Assembly (NCBI GenBank): GCA_018857735.1
Contig: JABMCL010002049.1
Coordinates: 1,423,501 to 1,487,500 of the forward strand
DNA length: 64,000 bases
Direction: 5' to 3'
DNA from: Alviniconcha marisindica
Taxonomy: Eukaryota > Mollusca > Gastropoda > Provannidae
Shown here: piece after piece, positions 45,701 through 59,200 of the stretch
Numbering within the stretch: position 1 is the first letter of the stretch
Layout: every line of letters begins with the position of its first letter
The notes under the pieces: generated by a model
What the model was told of the DNA's origin: nothing
The model's database searches: none
Seen by the model: only the letters and a program-made list of their open reading frames with translations
Translations under genes and position numbers: made by a program

Positions 45701-45925
45701 GCTGTTGCTGTTCATACATGTTGGCCCTGGATGTGGCACCAGCCGTGTAACAACCAACAATGCTGCAAGTGCAACTATTTGGTGGATATTCAAAAACGCA
45801 CTGTGTAAAGCTAATCACTCACTCATACAGTCATGCAACGTAAGTTACGACTGAGGGGGCAGTGGGTCTGTTTGGAAGCAGACTACCACTATAAAGTTAC
45901 CATTGTGAAGCACTTAGGGTTCATG
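45700..45925 (+). mobile_element. 3' body of the tRNA-SINE family of 13343
   Basis: Matches 13660-13803 in order: ggcaccagcc, gtggatattcaaaa, taatcactca, gggtctgttt/gagtctgctt and tataaa. The tRNA head is missing (5'-truncated). Confidence 0.65.
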
Positions 45926-46439
45926 CCAAGATGAGGTGCTTGACTAGTATTCATATAAATACACCTGGCTTCATCGGCTGTAAGAGCAGCACTACCAGTC
46001 GTACTGGTGTACGTGGAGTTTTAGTGTGTACCCGGGTAAAGCTTCACCAGCCACAGGAGCAGCGATCCATCTTGAGTAATGACGTCTTCCTTCTTTTAAT
46101 CTTGCAAGCACCTGTGGTGTTAATGGTTAGCACATCAGCCTGACTGGCAGTTGGCCTTGTTTGGGTCCTGGCTGGAGACACAGGCAAGAGCAAGTTGTTC
46201 TGGTGGGGTATTTTGAAAAAAGTTCTGTTTGACCTCTTTTGCTCCAAATGGAGGCCAGGGCTGTCTGATGTCCCTCTCCTATCTGGAATCTCAGTGCTGT
46301 CATTTGATTCCCCATCGCTGTATCCTCTCTTGTTCTTCTACCTAAGCCAGTTGCTCTTCCTGTCTTGTCCTTTTTCTACTTGTGGTCTGTTCTCTCGACT
46401 TTTTTCAAGAAACGTTTCAAACGCTTTATGTTAGGACCA

Positions 46440-46840
46440 AGACAGGCTTTTTTGTATGGCTTTTGCTGAGCAGCAGCTTGCTGCCATGTAACACTGGTAT
46501 CTGCCAGTATGAATGCATGTTACTGTTTACTGTTGCTGTCCATTCCTTTTCTTAATACTTTTCTTTAATCTGGTGTCAGTTAATCGGATGGAATCGTTGA
46601 CGATACGGGCATGCCCTAGCCATACATGCCTTTTTGGCAATGGTGAAAATTGAAGGGACTGACTCTGTAATAAATTGTGTTTGATGTTTGTGCAAGTGTG
46701 TTTTGTTTTACATTTACATTGATGGTTTTGATGAGAAAAGGTTTACATAATTATGTGAGAAGTTTTGAAATGTGCATAAATTTGCTTATGACAGATTGTC
46801 CTGAGGTGACTGTGCGGTTAACAGGACGTTAAAATCCAAC
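46440..46840 (+). repeat. Interspersed repeat copy (same family as 33380)
   Basis: Same word order as the POR intron 8 copy, ending gtcctgaggtgac, ggttaacaggacgttaaaat and ccaac. About 75 percent similar by eye. Confidence 0.75.
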
Positions 46841-47750
46841 AACTAGCTCACTCAGCTGACTCGGGTATGAATGAGAACCTAGGGAAAGTGGAAGTATACA
46901 ACGGTATATTCACAAGAAGCATGGCTCTCAGTTCTGGTCTGCTAGCACCAGTGAAACCAGTCCTTGGAAAAGGATCTGACCATTTAATGTTCATTTTCTA
47001 ATGTTTGGTCACATCTTTTGGATTGCAATGGAGCACTGTAACACCAACCCTTTTGTCATGCAGGGTCACATGATCTAATTTTGACTGGTGTCTAATTACA
47101 AGTTTGTTTATCTCCTTTTCATTGCACATCCATATGACCATGAAATGAACCATCTGTCAACTGTTTTCCATGAGCTTCATGGTTATTGTCATCAATGAAA
47201 CAAAGGAGAGAGTAAAATAAACCAGTCATTAGATGTATGTCATAGTGAGATGGTGTTGCCTTATTCCTCATTTTCACACAGTGGTCTGTGTTTGGAACCA
47301 AACTTATTCAGGAATTTTCACAATGTTGTTTATGTAAAAATATATACAGGGGTGTCCTATGTACATTTATTTTGTGTATACTTGACATAAACATGCCAGT
47401 TGTGTTAGTGTTTAGCATTTAATCAAATATGGGGTAGATAGTTACTGTTAAACATTCTTACATTGCATGCCTTTAATTTTGGACTGTTATTTTATTTGCA
47501 TGTGCATGTATCGTTTGATTTTTGTCTAAGTTTCCATCCAGTATAGTTTGTAATACCTTCTGTAGAAAGCATACATACATACTTTTTGTTGTAGAACCCC
47601 CCACCCCAAGTATTATTTTTCAACACCAATTGAAAACTATTTTTGCAACTTATTTAAATAAATATGCTTTTATTAATGTGTTTCCTGTGTTGGTGTAGTT
47701 CTGTTCTGGTTGGTAAGAAGATAAATTTTATGAATAGCTGAAACACCATG
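46841..47750. other. Intergenic, nothing recognised
   Basis: AT-rich, no conserved frame. Confidence 0.4.
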
Positions 47751-47753
47751 ACA

Positions 47754-47867
47754 TGTTTGTCACAACAAAAGTATGCTTGTCATGACAAAAGTTTTGTCGC
47801 AACAAACATATTTTTTATTTGTGACAAAACTTTTGTCACAACAAGCATACTTTTGTTGTGACAAACG
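47754..47867. repeat. 50-bp inverted repeat (hairpin) of TTTGTCACAACAAAA-type units
   Basis: Left arm about 47754-47803 and right arm 47818-47867 are reverse complements with few mismatches (cacaacaaaagtatgcttgt in the left arm). A loop of about 14 bases is AT-rich. Short inner words tttgtc/gacaaa repeat several times. Confidence 0.85.
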
Positions 47868-50810
47868 ACACGTTTTGTCACAACAAAAATGATACTTGAG
47901 GCAGCTCCCGCCAATGATAACCTATAGGAATGAAACCAAAAAAAGATGCACTCTTCACCAATGAAGAGCAAACAGAAGTTGGCTCATGATGTATTCGATA
48001 CTTTTGCCACACATTTTGGCCTTGTTTATGATGTTGACTATGCAGAGTGCTGGGCACAAAATGACAGCAATCAGAATACCAGAAATTGAAAAACTGCCAT
48101 CTGCCTTTGTTATTCTGTTGAGTAGGGCCCTATTACACTTAAAGGGTTCATACAGAAATATCCTTTCAAAATTCACAAACGTTTCACAAACCTTTGCAAT
48201 ACGGCGCAGAAAAGCAACATGAAGGTACTCATCTCTTCCACACATCAGGTAAAGGGGTGCAACCCTTACTATAGCCGATGGCCTTGCATTCTATTAGTCA
48301 AAATTGACAGGAAGTGCATTCTTTGTGATTTTGCACAGAGCCTTTTTATTTTTTTTAAACAGCTGTTCGGTCTTGGGAAATGTAGTTTCTGACCGACAAG
48401 CTGATCGTTTTTCCCAAGCACTCTGAAGACCACAAATTCACAAACTCCACTCAATTTTCAGACTTTCAAGGCCTTGAAAAGCGTATCCCATTTTCCCCAA
48501 ACTTTCAAAGACCATGCGAACCCTGACTTAGGTTCCCTTTTAACTGAGACTGGCTTTTACTGTTTTAGGAATTAATAATTAGGACGGGTTGGAAGAATAC
48601 CACAGCTGGCTTTGCCAGTATAAAGCTTAAATCACAGCTACATTTTTATTTTTATTTTTTAATAAATATTTTTATTGGTTGCCTGCAGACTGCACAACCA
48701 GGTTACAATAGTTTCTCTTTCAAGACTGCCCTTAAAATCACAGCAAAAGTGGCATTTGGAAGGGTGGTCCAATCACACAAAGGAAAAAGGTTATAAAGTG
48801 TTTTTAAAAGAGGAGCTGGTCTTTCATTATGGGTTTTTCTGTAGCACAAGCAGGCTACTAAGACTCTACACTGAGCTGACAAGTCCCTCCTCCTTTAGTT
48901 ACGGTGCCACAAGCGTTCAGTCTGACGATCAGTTTGTCTCATGTTTACCGACAGCATACAACCAACATCCAGACAATTGTAATTTACCCCATTTGATGCA
49001 GCTGATTTCTTTCATCATCAGTGGCATTTAGGGTATAGTAATTTTTGATGCTTTGATTGGCTTAAGCGCTCAGGTGACTACACTAATTTTTGATGTTCTG
49101 ATTGGCTGGAGTGCTCAGGTAATAGGTAAGCCAAGCTCTCTCATAGCCACACCTTCTCACCTTGATGAGAATTTCGTGTAATCTGGATGTTGGAGCCAGA
49201 CTTACTTTGCTGTTAGGGGTGCCTACATACACCCATGCAATTTGCAGCATTGTGAATCTTTCATCATCTACCCAATGTATTGATCACTGCATTACTTTAG
49301 GTATCGACCCACCTTTTTAGCACCCTGTCAAGACTGCTACAAAAGTTGCAGTTGTGTCAGCACGTCCATAGCACAAGTGCCTAAGAAAGGATCGCATGAA
49401 CTTTTTTAAACAGCCAAAATTTTGTCTTAAAATTTAATCAGACTGTTTTTGAATAGTGCTTTTAAGGTAACATCCAATCACACCACACACATGACACTTT
49501 GACACAATCTTCCCAAATGTATCACGTCTCTCTGCTTTATTACATAATGCTTCTGCAAACAAGAACATCTGAATGTGTGCACATCTTAAAGATACATTCC
49601 AAAATCTGAACAGTTAATTATAATAATGTGACAGTAATCAACTTCAGTAAGCCTACTTTATTAGTTGGCTCAGCTTGCCATCACTCTTAACCATTTCTAT
49701 GGGTATGGCACTAAACAAAAAATTAATTAAAAAACCAAATTTACAGGAACTACACCCCCCACCCCTCTTCCAAAAGAAAAAGTGAGACAAATGTGTGTAT
49801 AACAATAAAACTAGCCATTTTGATCAGTGTAACAGGTGATGTTTGGACACTTTGTAAATGCAAAGTGAAACAGTAACTGCATCCAGTTTTCTGTTGTGGA
49901 TATATGTAACTTGTAGCATTAAATAAAACCATCATTGATGGCAGTATCAAGAACACCACACTGTGAGCCAATTATCTTCCAAGCCAACACCACCATTATG
50001 TTTGACTTCAGTTGGACAAATCCTAAACACTCTTTGCAAAATGTTTGTGGGGGGTTCTAATCATGCTTGTTCACCCACACACACGTACACATAAAAAAAT
50101 AATTAAAAAAATGATTTTTTAAAATAAATGTCAAGCTTGCCATGTGGCACTTTAGCAGAAAATCTTGCACGAGAAACAAGAAAGAAAAAAAATGATCTGA
50201 AAATGTGAAGGAACAGAAAAATCCATAACCCAGAACCCCAACAAGAATCACATAGAAGTGCTACAATCAGAACAGCACCTGTGCAAATGCCAATCAGTGG
50301 GGGAAAACAAGAAACCCCATTCCTCCAAAATCCTTTCTTTTTTTCAATAAAACGAGACTGGACGTTGGTCAAGTTCTTTCTCCACATCATAAAGAAATCA
50401 AAGCTGTTTTTCCAAGAAACCACCAATGTCAATGAAATTTGTCCCCCCCCATGTTCTTTCCTTGACCTTTGGCTATTTAGGACTGCTGCCCTCTAGTCTA
50501 AGCAAATTGTGTAACCCCCCCCCCCCCCCAAAAAACAACAACAACAACTGTTCACTGACCCTTCAGCCCCCTGTCCCCCAAAACTACAGTGAAACTCCTT
50601 CCAAATTCAAGTCAAAGACAAATTCACCAACGAACACACAGGTCTGACCCCCACCCCCGCAAGATGGGCTAAATGCAAACTGACCAATCAACACAAGACT
50701 TATTTCAACTTTCGATGCCCATCAAATATCCAGTTTTCATTCTTTTAACCAGTGAGTGGTTTCAAGTGAACAGAGCTGCAGGACGGTAACAAGAGTAAGT
50801 AACCATGCAG
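47868..50810. other. Intergenic, no gene recognised
   Basis: 48840-48930 shares actctacactgagct and ttagttacggtgccacaagc with the POR exon-12-end repeat units but lacks the exon part. 49050-49145 shares ttctgattggctg words with 37940-37970. Poly-C runs at 50513-50529. Confidence 0.4.
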
Positions 50811-50814
50811 GGTT

Positions 50815-50945
50815 GCACCAACAGCGGAACTGAGCATTTTTCGTTGTCTTGTGTTGCTTTACGTCAGCAGAGATCATACACACTATTGAGGACAGGGAGT
50901 CCAGTCCGTCCACGTCGACTAATACAGCTCCTGAGCTCTGATAGC
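50815..50945. repeat. Interspersed repeat copy
   Basis: Contains ttgctttacgtcagca and acagctcctgagctctga, as at 59312-59480 and 18172-18335. Confidence 0.55.
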
Positions 50946-51446
50946 AGTTTTTCCAGTATCACTTTCCATGCTGCTGTACGTCACTGTGCACAGCTTCAGA
51001 AAGGTGCCTTCACAACTCTGTCTGGCCACGTCATAGCAGTCCCTCTTGCTCACAGATCACTGGTGAGTGAATGAACGGGTGAGGTAACCTTTTTGCTGGC
51101 AATGCAATTATTCTGTTGTGACTGGGTGAACAATTTCCTAGTTCAGTTTGCATGCACTGCTCACAGACCTATGCTTGTTTTTGTTTTGATGCTCTGTGAG
51201 AGGTGACAAAAATCAGCAAGCGTTGGTGCAACCCCTGCAATTGGTCATTTTATTTTCTTGCCAAACATAACAGTATCTGTGTATATAAATTAATTTAACA
51301 CTCAATTTACGGTAGAACACTTTCACAACACTTGTCATAGTAGAACATGAACTTGAAAGAAAAACTCCAGACAAAATCATGAAAGCGCAATGTTGGTGGC
51401 ATCAACAAACCATGTAAAGGGCTCATACTGTACAAGCAAAAGCATC

Positions 51447-51734
51447 CGACTGCAAATTAACATACATTTTATTACCAAAAGAACTGATGCAGAACTGAAG
51501 ACCGTGCACCCTGGAAAAATGCCATTCATGCTCAAGTCCAGCACCATATGGGCACTATTCACAAACCTTTTTTGTTTTGTTTTGAAAATGGCATTTACTG
51601 AAAAGCATTTGACTGCAAATTAACATACATTTTATTACCAAAAGAACTGATGCAGAACTGAAGACCGTGCACCATGGAAAAACATCATTCGCGCTGAAGT
51701 CCAGCACCATATGGGCATATTAACAAACCTTTTT
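51447..51734. repeat. Two-copy direct repeat, about 125 bp each
   Basis: Copies at about 51450-51571 and 51612-51734: ctgcaaattaacatacattt, tattaccaaaagaactgatg, cagaactgaagaccgtgcac, agtccagcaccatatgggca. Confidence 0.92.
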
Positions 51735-54700
51735 GGGGGGTAAATGGCACTTACTGTTCAAACAACAGAATCAGACAGAAGAAGGAGTAACTACCCTTAA
51801 TACGATAATGCTGGAGTGAACAATGAAACAATGTGGAAAGGTATTCCAGCATGAAACACCTCAAAAGACCAAGGTCCCTCCCAGTTTTCATTACAGTACA
51901 AGTGGAAGCATTACCTCCGGAGGGTTGCGTTTACCCATGAAAGGAAAAATTTGATTTGAGAAATTTACTGATAAGTCAACATTTCATCAGTCATGCAAAC
52001 TGCTTCCACCAAATTGGGGAAGGAAATGGGAAAGTTCTGTGTGTCCGAGTTTTGAAGTATGGATAAAACTGTTTGGGAAACTGTCAGATAAGTTTGAAGA
52101 GACAACATATGAATTGTACTATCTGATATGAACATCTACCTTTGGTAAATTATTACATGATTACATACAGTAGAAATCAGCTGGACTAGACAGAAAGCTC
52201 TAGTTCGTACATTTGTTGTTGTTTTTTATACCAACAATCAATATACAGGAATACAAACAAATCCATTTCAAAAACAAATGTCTAGCACACAAGAACCAAA
52301 ACAGAACACTTTGTTTGGATCTTCATGGAGCAAAGCTACACTTACGGAAGTCTTCTTCGTTTCATTTTCATCTTTATCAACCAATCTTACTATGCATCCA
52401 ATAACTGTGCTGATCAGATTTCACTTTTCTTCATTTCACTATTAATTACTTGTAGTTGCACTGATCTATAAATTAGACACAAACTCCTTGCTGGTTTCAT
52501 GCTGAAGTTAAATGGACCCTGGGTTTGGAAAAAAACTTTTCTGTCTTGCCCATCTCAGATGTGGATTTGACTCTGTAGCACCAGACAGGAGAACCATCTC
52601 ACTTCACTCGTGTACAAGACATTTTCCCCTGTAAGTCTTCATGCACCGCACAGCCCCTTCACTCCAAATGTCTATACTTCAACTCCACACTGACTTCCTT
52701 CTGGTCTTGTGTACTACACATCTGTGTACGATCAATCATGTGACAATAACATAGGTATGCGCAGTAAACAGAGAATGCGTAAGAAGAATATTCATAACTT
52801 AACAGCGGTAAGAATATATACCTATAATACAAGTACACATAAATAATTAGACCACCTGCAAAAGTACAATCATCTTAAGGGTGACATGTTTACAAGGAGA
52901 CTCAAGAGTCCGAGATATCTCCAGTTGATAGGTCCAAAAGTGTGTGTTTTTCTCTACCTTTAAAATACTCAGAACACTGTATCCACTGTTCTTTTAGTGG
53001 AAACACATTTCACCATTACAACTATACAAGAGCATTATCTAGACTTTGTATCAAAATGCACTAAGACTAAAAACCCTGATGAAATGCACTGATCATTTTT
53101 AAACTGTGACACTAACCATCCATAAATTTTAACAAAGCACTCCCTGTGTAGCAACAGCATGGTTTCCTTCTTAATCCACAACATAATTACTCAGCAGGTT
53201 TCATTTATAAGGAACAGCTATGAAAAGGTGATTCCGGGTTCGAGAGGCTCAGTCAGTGTCACTATACCATAAGATGCTCAAATGCCAACATATGTACTGA
53301 TCAAAACTGATCAGAAGCAGAGAGGGGTTTAGTTGAGCCCAAGTTGTTTTTATCACGGGTAGACTGCAGAGTACAGTCAGCCACACAGCGTAACACTCCG
53401 TGCTCAACTCAAAACTAACCACGGTTTTTAACTGTCGCTGATGGCCATTACAGGACCAAGGTGAACTACAGTCAAAGAGACCTTCAGGGCATTCACTTTC
53501 TGTATGACCAAACAGAAGGAAAAGAAGTGAACACATCAAGACAAGATTTAGCACACTGAAAATCCAAAGCTCTCCCTACGCAGGCTTTCAAGCAACAGAA
53601 ATCATAAAAACTAACTCAACACTTAAAACAGAATCCCCCCCCCCCTCCAAAAAAGTATTGAACCAGCTACTGATATGCACTCAGTCAAATCAGATTATCT
53701 TTTGATTTCAGTGATGATTTCTCGTGTACTTGCATAAAAAAGTCCCCTATCTTCATTGAAAATGCCAGGTGATTTTTACAGCATCTACAGCAGTGTCCAG
53801 GCTTCAGCCCAGGTTTCTGATGCATGCTGAACAACAGTCTTGAGATACTGTCATCGCAGAAAGGGTAAGTACTTTCCGCCCAGGAAAGAAGCCACTACAG
53901 GTCAGGCAAACTGTAACTTGACGGCAGGCGAAGTTCAAAGCCCAGGCCTGCTGGCCTGGAGGCGACTGGTGATGCCCAATACTGCTAGCTGTGTACTGCT
54001 ACCATGTCCCCGCCCCAACCCCAACACGCCGTTCCTTTCCGCTCCCCACACACATTTAGACCTTGCGCAGCTGCAACAGAGAGAAACACGCATGCAAGGG
54101 TGTGAACACTTTTTATATATATAAAAGATCCGAGATTAGCTCATGCAAAATTCTAAAAATGGACAGCCTCCTAGATGCTCAGTTCATGCAGAAGGGTAAA
54201 TAGCAAAAAAATACTGAAACGTCTAAGCCTGGACTGCAAGCACTCAGCAAATGCTACAGCCTTCTAGTTCTATCGACTCACTGGTGGTATGTGATTCAGG
54301 TGGCTGATCAAATAAAAAATAAGGGGTATGTCTACACTATACAACTCACACTCGAGTCCCAGTAGTACAGTGGAACCCCCCGATGAAAAACCAGCCCCCC
54401 TTTTTTTGAAACCATTCCCTTCAATTCAAACCAAATTTCCATGCAAATGAACATCTCACTAAGGACCACTTTCCTTTGATTTTTTAGGGTGACCTTACTT
54501 AATGGGGGGTGCTGGGGGCAGCACACTAGCAGGGCAGTTTAAATTTTGGGGGGACTTACGACTAAAACTACACTAGAGTGAATAAGACTACGAATAAGAG
54601 TTAATGATACAAGTTTCCAGCTCCTGATTATTTCCCCTTGCTCTATAGCCTGCACTCAGTAGCTTTCTAAGAGCAAGAGGATAGCATGATCCTCCTTTAG

Positions 54701-55692
54701 ACATTACAAAATGTCCTTTTTGCTGTCATTTCAAATTCAACAACAAAATAGTGGCCTCTGATTCTGAAAAAAAGAAGAAACTTAAAATGATAACTGATAA
54801 AGTGTTACCACAATACCAGCCAAAAACCCATGACAAAAGTGGAAAGAACTTCCACCCTGTTCTTCAGTGACAGTATTGCTTCCAATCTTCAATAGTTGGC
54901 CAGCTCATACTGATTATGCAGCTAATGCAGAAACAACAGAGCCACTAGATCGGACATCTACCGGTAGAATGGTACACAATGAATGAATGGTCTGGGAACT
55001 TGTGTCCATGTGCGACTTCCTCACTGTACAAGTGTGACAGCGTAAGAAGTTGCAAGTCTGTTTCCCATGCCTCCCTCCATTAGATTCAGAATAACTCATT
55101 TGCGGTGGCCAGTAGCTGAACAAGATAGTGCTGGTGCATTTTGATCAAGTACATTTTTTTTATCAACATTAATGGGTGAAGGTTTGACTCCCATCTCATC
55201 TGACACAAGTGAGAATTTGGGATACTGATTTTTTACCTAGGTCAGCAGGTGTCCGAAGATTCTCATCTAATTAGACTAATAAGAGGAGTTTCAGTACTTT
55301 CACTGCATCATTATTCAGCGTTAATCATTACACACAAACAAGTTTATCTGAAGCATTAAGCTGGGGCCAGCAGCAATAAACTTCCAATCCTGTATCACCC
55401 ATAAACCTATGATTTCATCGAGACACACTAAAATGTGGTAGTATGTTACAATGCTAGTCTGTCACATGGTTCTGTCAGTGTTACAGTCTGTTTTCTTTGT
55501 TGGTGCATGTGCTCTGAATGTGCGTGTCTGTCACAACTAATGTCTCCAGTACTGTTCGCAGGGCCTAATACTAATAGTTATGACTCTTTGAAGTTACACT
55601 GTAACCTTCTGGGATTTCAGCAACCAAGCTTACTTGCACATCAAGTCTGATCCCCTAAACCTTGCGAAATAATAAAGTGTGATTACCAGGAC
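51735..55692. other. Probably intergenic or cofilin 3' sequence; no exon recognised
   Basis: Scanned for a short terminal cofilin exon on the minus strand without a convincing hit. Frames at 53249-53554 and 53840-54124 have no family motif. Confidence 0.35.
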
Positions 55693-55737
55693 TTAGCAAT
55701 AACACAGACTATTATTTTTCAAGTTTCTGCTGCCCAC

Positions 55738-56257
55738 CTTTGTTTCAATCTCACTATGAATGAGGTCATCTGGACAGTCCGCCTGGAATTCCGCCCCACA
55801 GTCAGGGAACGCCTTCTTCAAGGCATCTTTTGAAGAGGCGTACAACATCTTCTTCTTGATGGTAATACTTGATGGAACCCTGTAACAATTAATCAGAAAA
55901 CAAATGAATTGCATCAATGCCCACTTTAGCCTGAACTGATTTGAATGCCCTGTGACCTCAATTTCATTGCATTCAAGATGATTAGAATTAAGAAGACACA
56001 GAATTAACACTAACAGGGCAGAATATATTTATTAAGTCAAATTCCTGTGAAGTATATATTTAAACTAAAGCTGTATATTCTGACATACTCCAGACTTAAT
56101 ATAAGCTCTGGCTTCTCAGAGGGGGTCATCTGCTATAGCACACCTGTGCATATGACACTATCACAGTTAGAGTTTATATCTAAACGCAAAGACCAGTAAT
56201 ACATTCTATCCACGTTTAGCCCCGTCAGTTCACTGTCCTCAAATAGTTTGAGGATGC

Positions 56258-56296
<39 letters not shown>

Positions 56297-59200
56297 GCAT
56301 TGGCAGAGTACAGAATGAACTGATATGTGGATATGCCAACGTAGTGCATACCTCAAGTTCATTCCATACGCACACACACTCATACCATTTGAGGACTGCG
56401 AACCGATCGGGCTAAAGGTGGACACTGCCAATTATTTTTTTTAAAGGAGTCAGTGGCTGTTGTTTTTAAATTCTAAATTTATCATATATTCTGCCTTTTC
56501 TCCATTCTAATTTCATGATGACTGCAGTCTCTAAAGAGTGATCTGAGAAATCAGTTTGCCAATGTATCATTATCAATGTCACCAGCTATACCTATAGTAT
56601 ACCCACAATATATCAGGTTCAATCATAATGTATACTAATCAATTACTATAAATATAATGCATAACAATTAACATCCAAAATAACTGTGCCAATTAGTAAA
56701 ATACTAAAATTACTGAATTAGACAAACTTTCATTGCCAAAATGCAATCAGTACCATTCTTCTACCAATACCACCATGACCATTGGTCTATTCTAAAGCAA
56801 TGCCACCATGACCACTGGTCTGTGCCAAACATGTGACTTTAAACAGTTTGCTAATGCTAGAGCAACCACAACCTCCAAAAGTCCATTTATCCCAAAGTTT
56901 GACTTTGAACGTCAGTCAAGCAGGTCATTTAGATTATTTGGTGCATGGTGTAGCTTCACAGTTACAGTACAAAAGATACAAGCTGAAGAACAAGGAAGTG
57001 CAAAAGCACAGGTGTTGATTAAAAACAAAATTATAAAAAAAATGCATTATTTCATTCATGTCATGACACCTGTTCATCATTCTGAAGGAGCTACAAGAAT
57101 ACAAGGAAGTTCTGGCTGCCACCAAATCTGTACCCAAAACTGGTGATAGCTATAAAAACAAACAAATACAAAAAAACAGTTGACTGACATGGCATTTTCA
57201 GAGTCTGAAGAGAAAAAACACATGATCAAAAAGATTTTTGTTAAAGACCATTTTTATTAACGCTCACAAAAATAAGTGCTTTGATCTCCCAACTCATTAC
57301 TTACTCAACAACAAACTCAGCATCTGCAGAAGAACGTAGAGCACTACCAAGTACCAGTGTCACTGCTACTAGCTTGCTAGTGTTAGTGAACCAGTGTCAC
57401 TCTCATTGTCTCAAATTCAATACAAAAGTTAGCTTGGTTTAGTTTTAAAATAAAATAGAGGATGCCACTGTCTATACCTGTGCAGTGTAATGGCCGCCCA
57501 AAAGCAGAATATTTAGCAGTTCATTCTTTAATGAATTTAAAAAAAAATCAGAAGTGTTGCATTTCACTACAGACATTACCACCTCTGGCTTGGGGCTGTG
57601 CCACAACACACCGACACCAGCAGAAATATGAAGGCTACATTAAAATGATGTCATGTGCTGTATCTTCAGCCAGGATACTGATAAACTCCTTGCACAACAG
57701 CATCCACCCTCCAGAAATGGACATGAATCCTCAGAAGACAGTGTGTTGCTGCCCATGTGGCTACTGGATGTGCTTAACAGGGCTCCCATTAATGTGCATC
57801 CCTTACCCAGTAGAAGCTGAACTGAAAAGGACACACTAAACTTACCTCTAGTGGGTCCCCTTAAAAATATTTTAAAAAAGCCAGATATTTTTTGCTAAGT
57901 ACAGACTGAGACCTGTTCCTGACTGAAAATGTGGTCCTACAAGCACCTTGACATCTGCAATTTGTGTACCACTACCAGTCTCCTCTCAAAACCAACAGCT
58001 GCTTTACACTAACTTATTACTGACAAGCACACATTCTCCCAAACCTCAAGAGTCAAGAGACATACTCTGAGGCTTGCACACATTTGTTCATACATGGGGA
58101 CTGACAATTTGTTCGAATCCTGAAAGACGGAAGTCTGGGAGCCACAGAAATGGGGTTCAGGGGCAACACACAGGGGTGGGGGTCAGGGGGTAAAGCCCCA
58201 CCCCTAGAGCTGACGAATCTTTAAGTGTAACAAACACAAGGCAAAAATCACCTTCAGGATGCACAGTAATTGAATTTTATGCAGCATTTTTGTTCTGAGT
58301 CTATCTACTGCTCCCTATTAATTTTAAAAAGTCAATATTTCACTCTTATTCTTGTTGCCTTCAAACACACACTCTCATACTGAATGAGAGAATGTGTGGA
58401 AAAAACAACAACTGCCATTTATCTAAATTTGATAACATTAACCGACAGGCAAATCCCACTTGTGCATCTCATTCTCAAAGCCAAACTACTTGTGCAGCTC
58501 AAAGTTACGCTCACAATAAAGACAATCAAAATATATAGGCCCAGAGCTAGGTCTGAACTAGCTATTAATTGGATCAGGGTTTTCAAGATTATTAGGGTGC
58601 CCACAGAAAATCAAAATAGCAAAAGTTGCAGTTCGAATCTCCAAGTATGGTAGTGTATTTTCAGCAATAAAACTGCACAACACAGCTTTCAAACAGGCAG
58701 TTCTATTTGTTTCTGAAGGTGGTACTGTATGTTCTTCAGCTCTTGGAACAGTTTGTCACTTTGTGTCTTTCTTGGATCTCAACAGCAACAGATTGTTTTG
58801 ATCCTCTGATTCTGAATTGCCGCTACTCCCATACTGCAAAACCCGGTGGTAAACAACACACGTAGCTGCAGAGGAACATCAACTTTCCATATATATCCAT
58901 AACGGAAATATGCACCAAATTCATCATTCTCCCGTTTTCACTCCCACTTCATTTGTTTTGGCTGGGGGAGGGGGGGCAGCTGCTTTCCACTTCTTCAACT
59001 TATGAACAATCACGTTTTTCAAGAGTATTCATAGTGAAACTGAATGCTGCCAGCTTGCAATGACCCGTGGTTAAAGAAAAATGACTGACAGCAAAACCAG
59101 AACTCATGCTGCACCAAGGGACAGCACTCGTGGAAGTACTTTTTGCACATTTCAACAAAAGTTTTCAGGTGCTTCAAGTTCAAGCAAAATGTACCAGGTA

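Noticed and set aside
53249..53554. Minus-strand 101-codon frame beginning with a hydrophobic signal-like stretch
   Set aside because: No recognised domain, no splice partners and no coding-like codon use beyond the first 30 codons.
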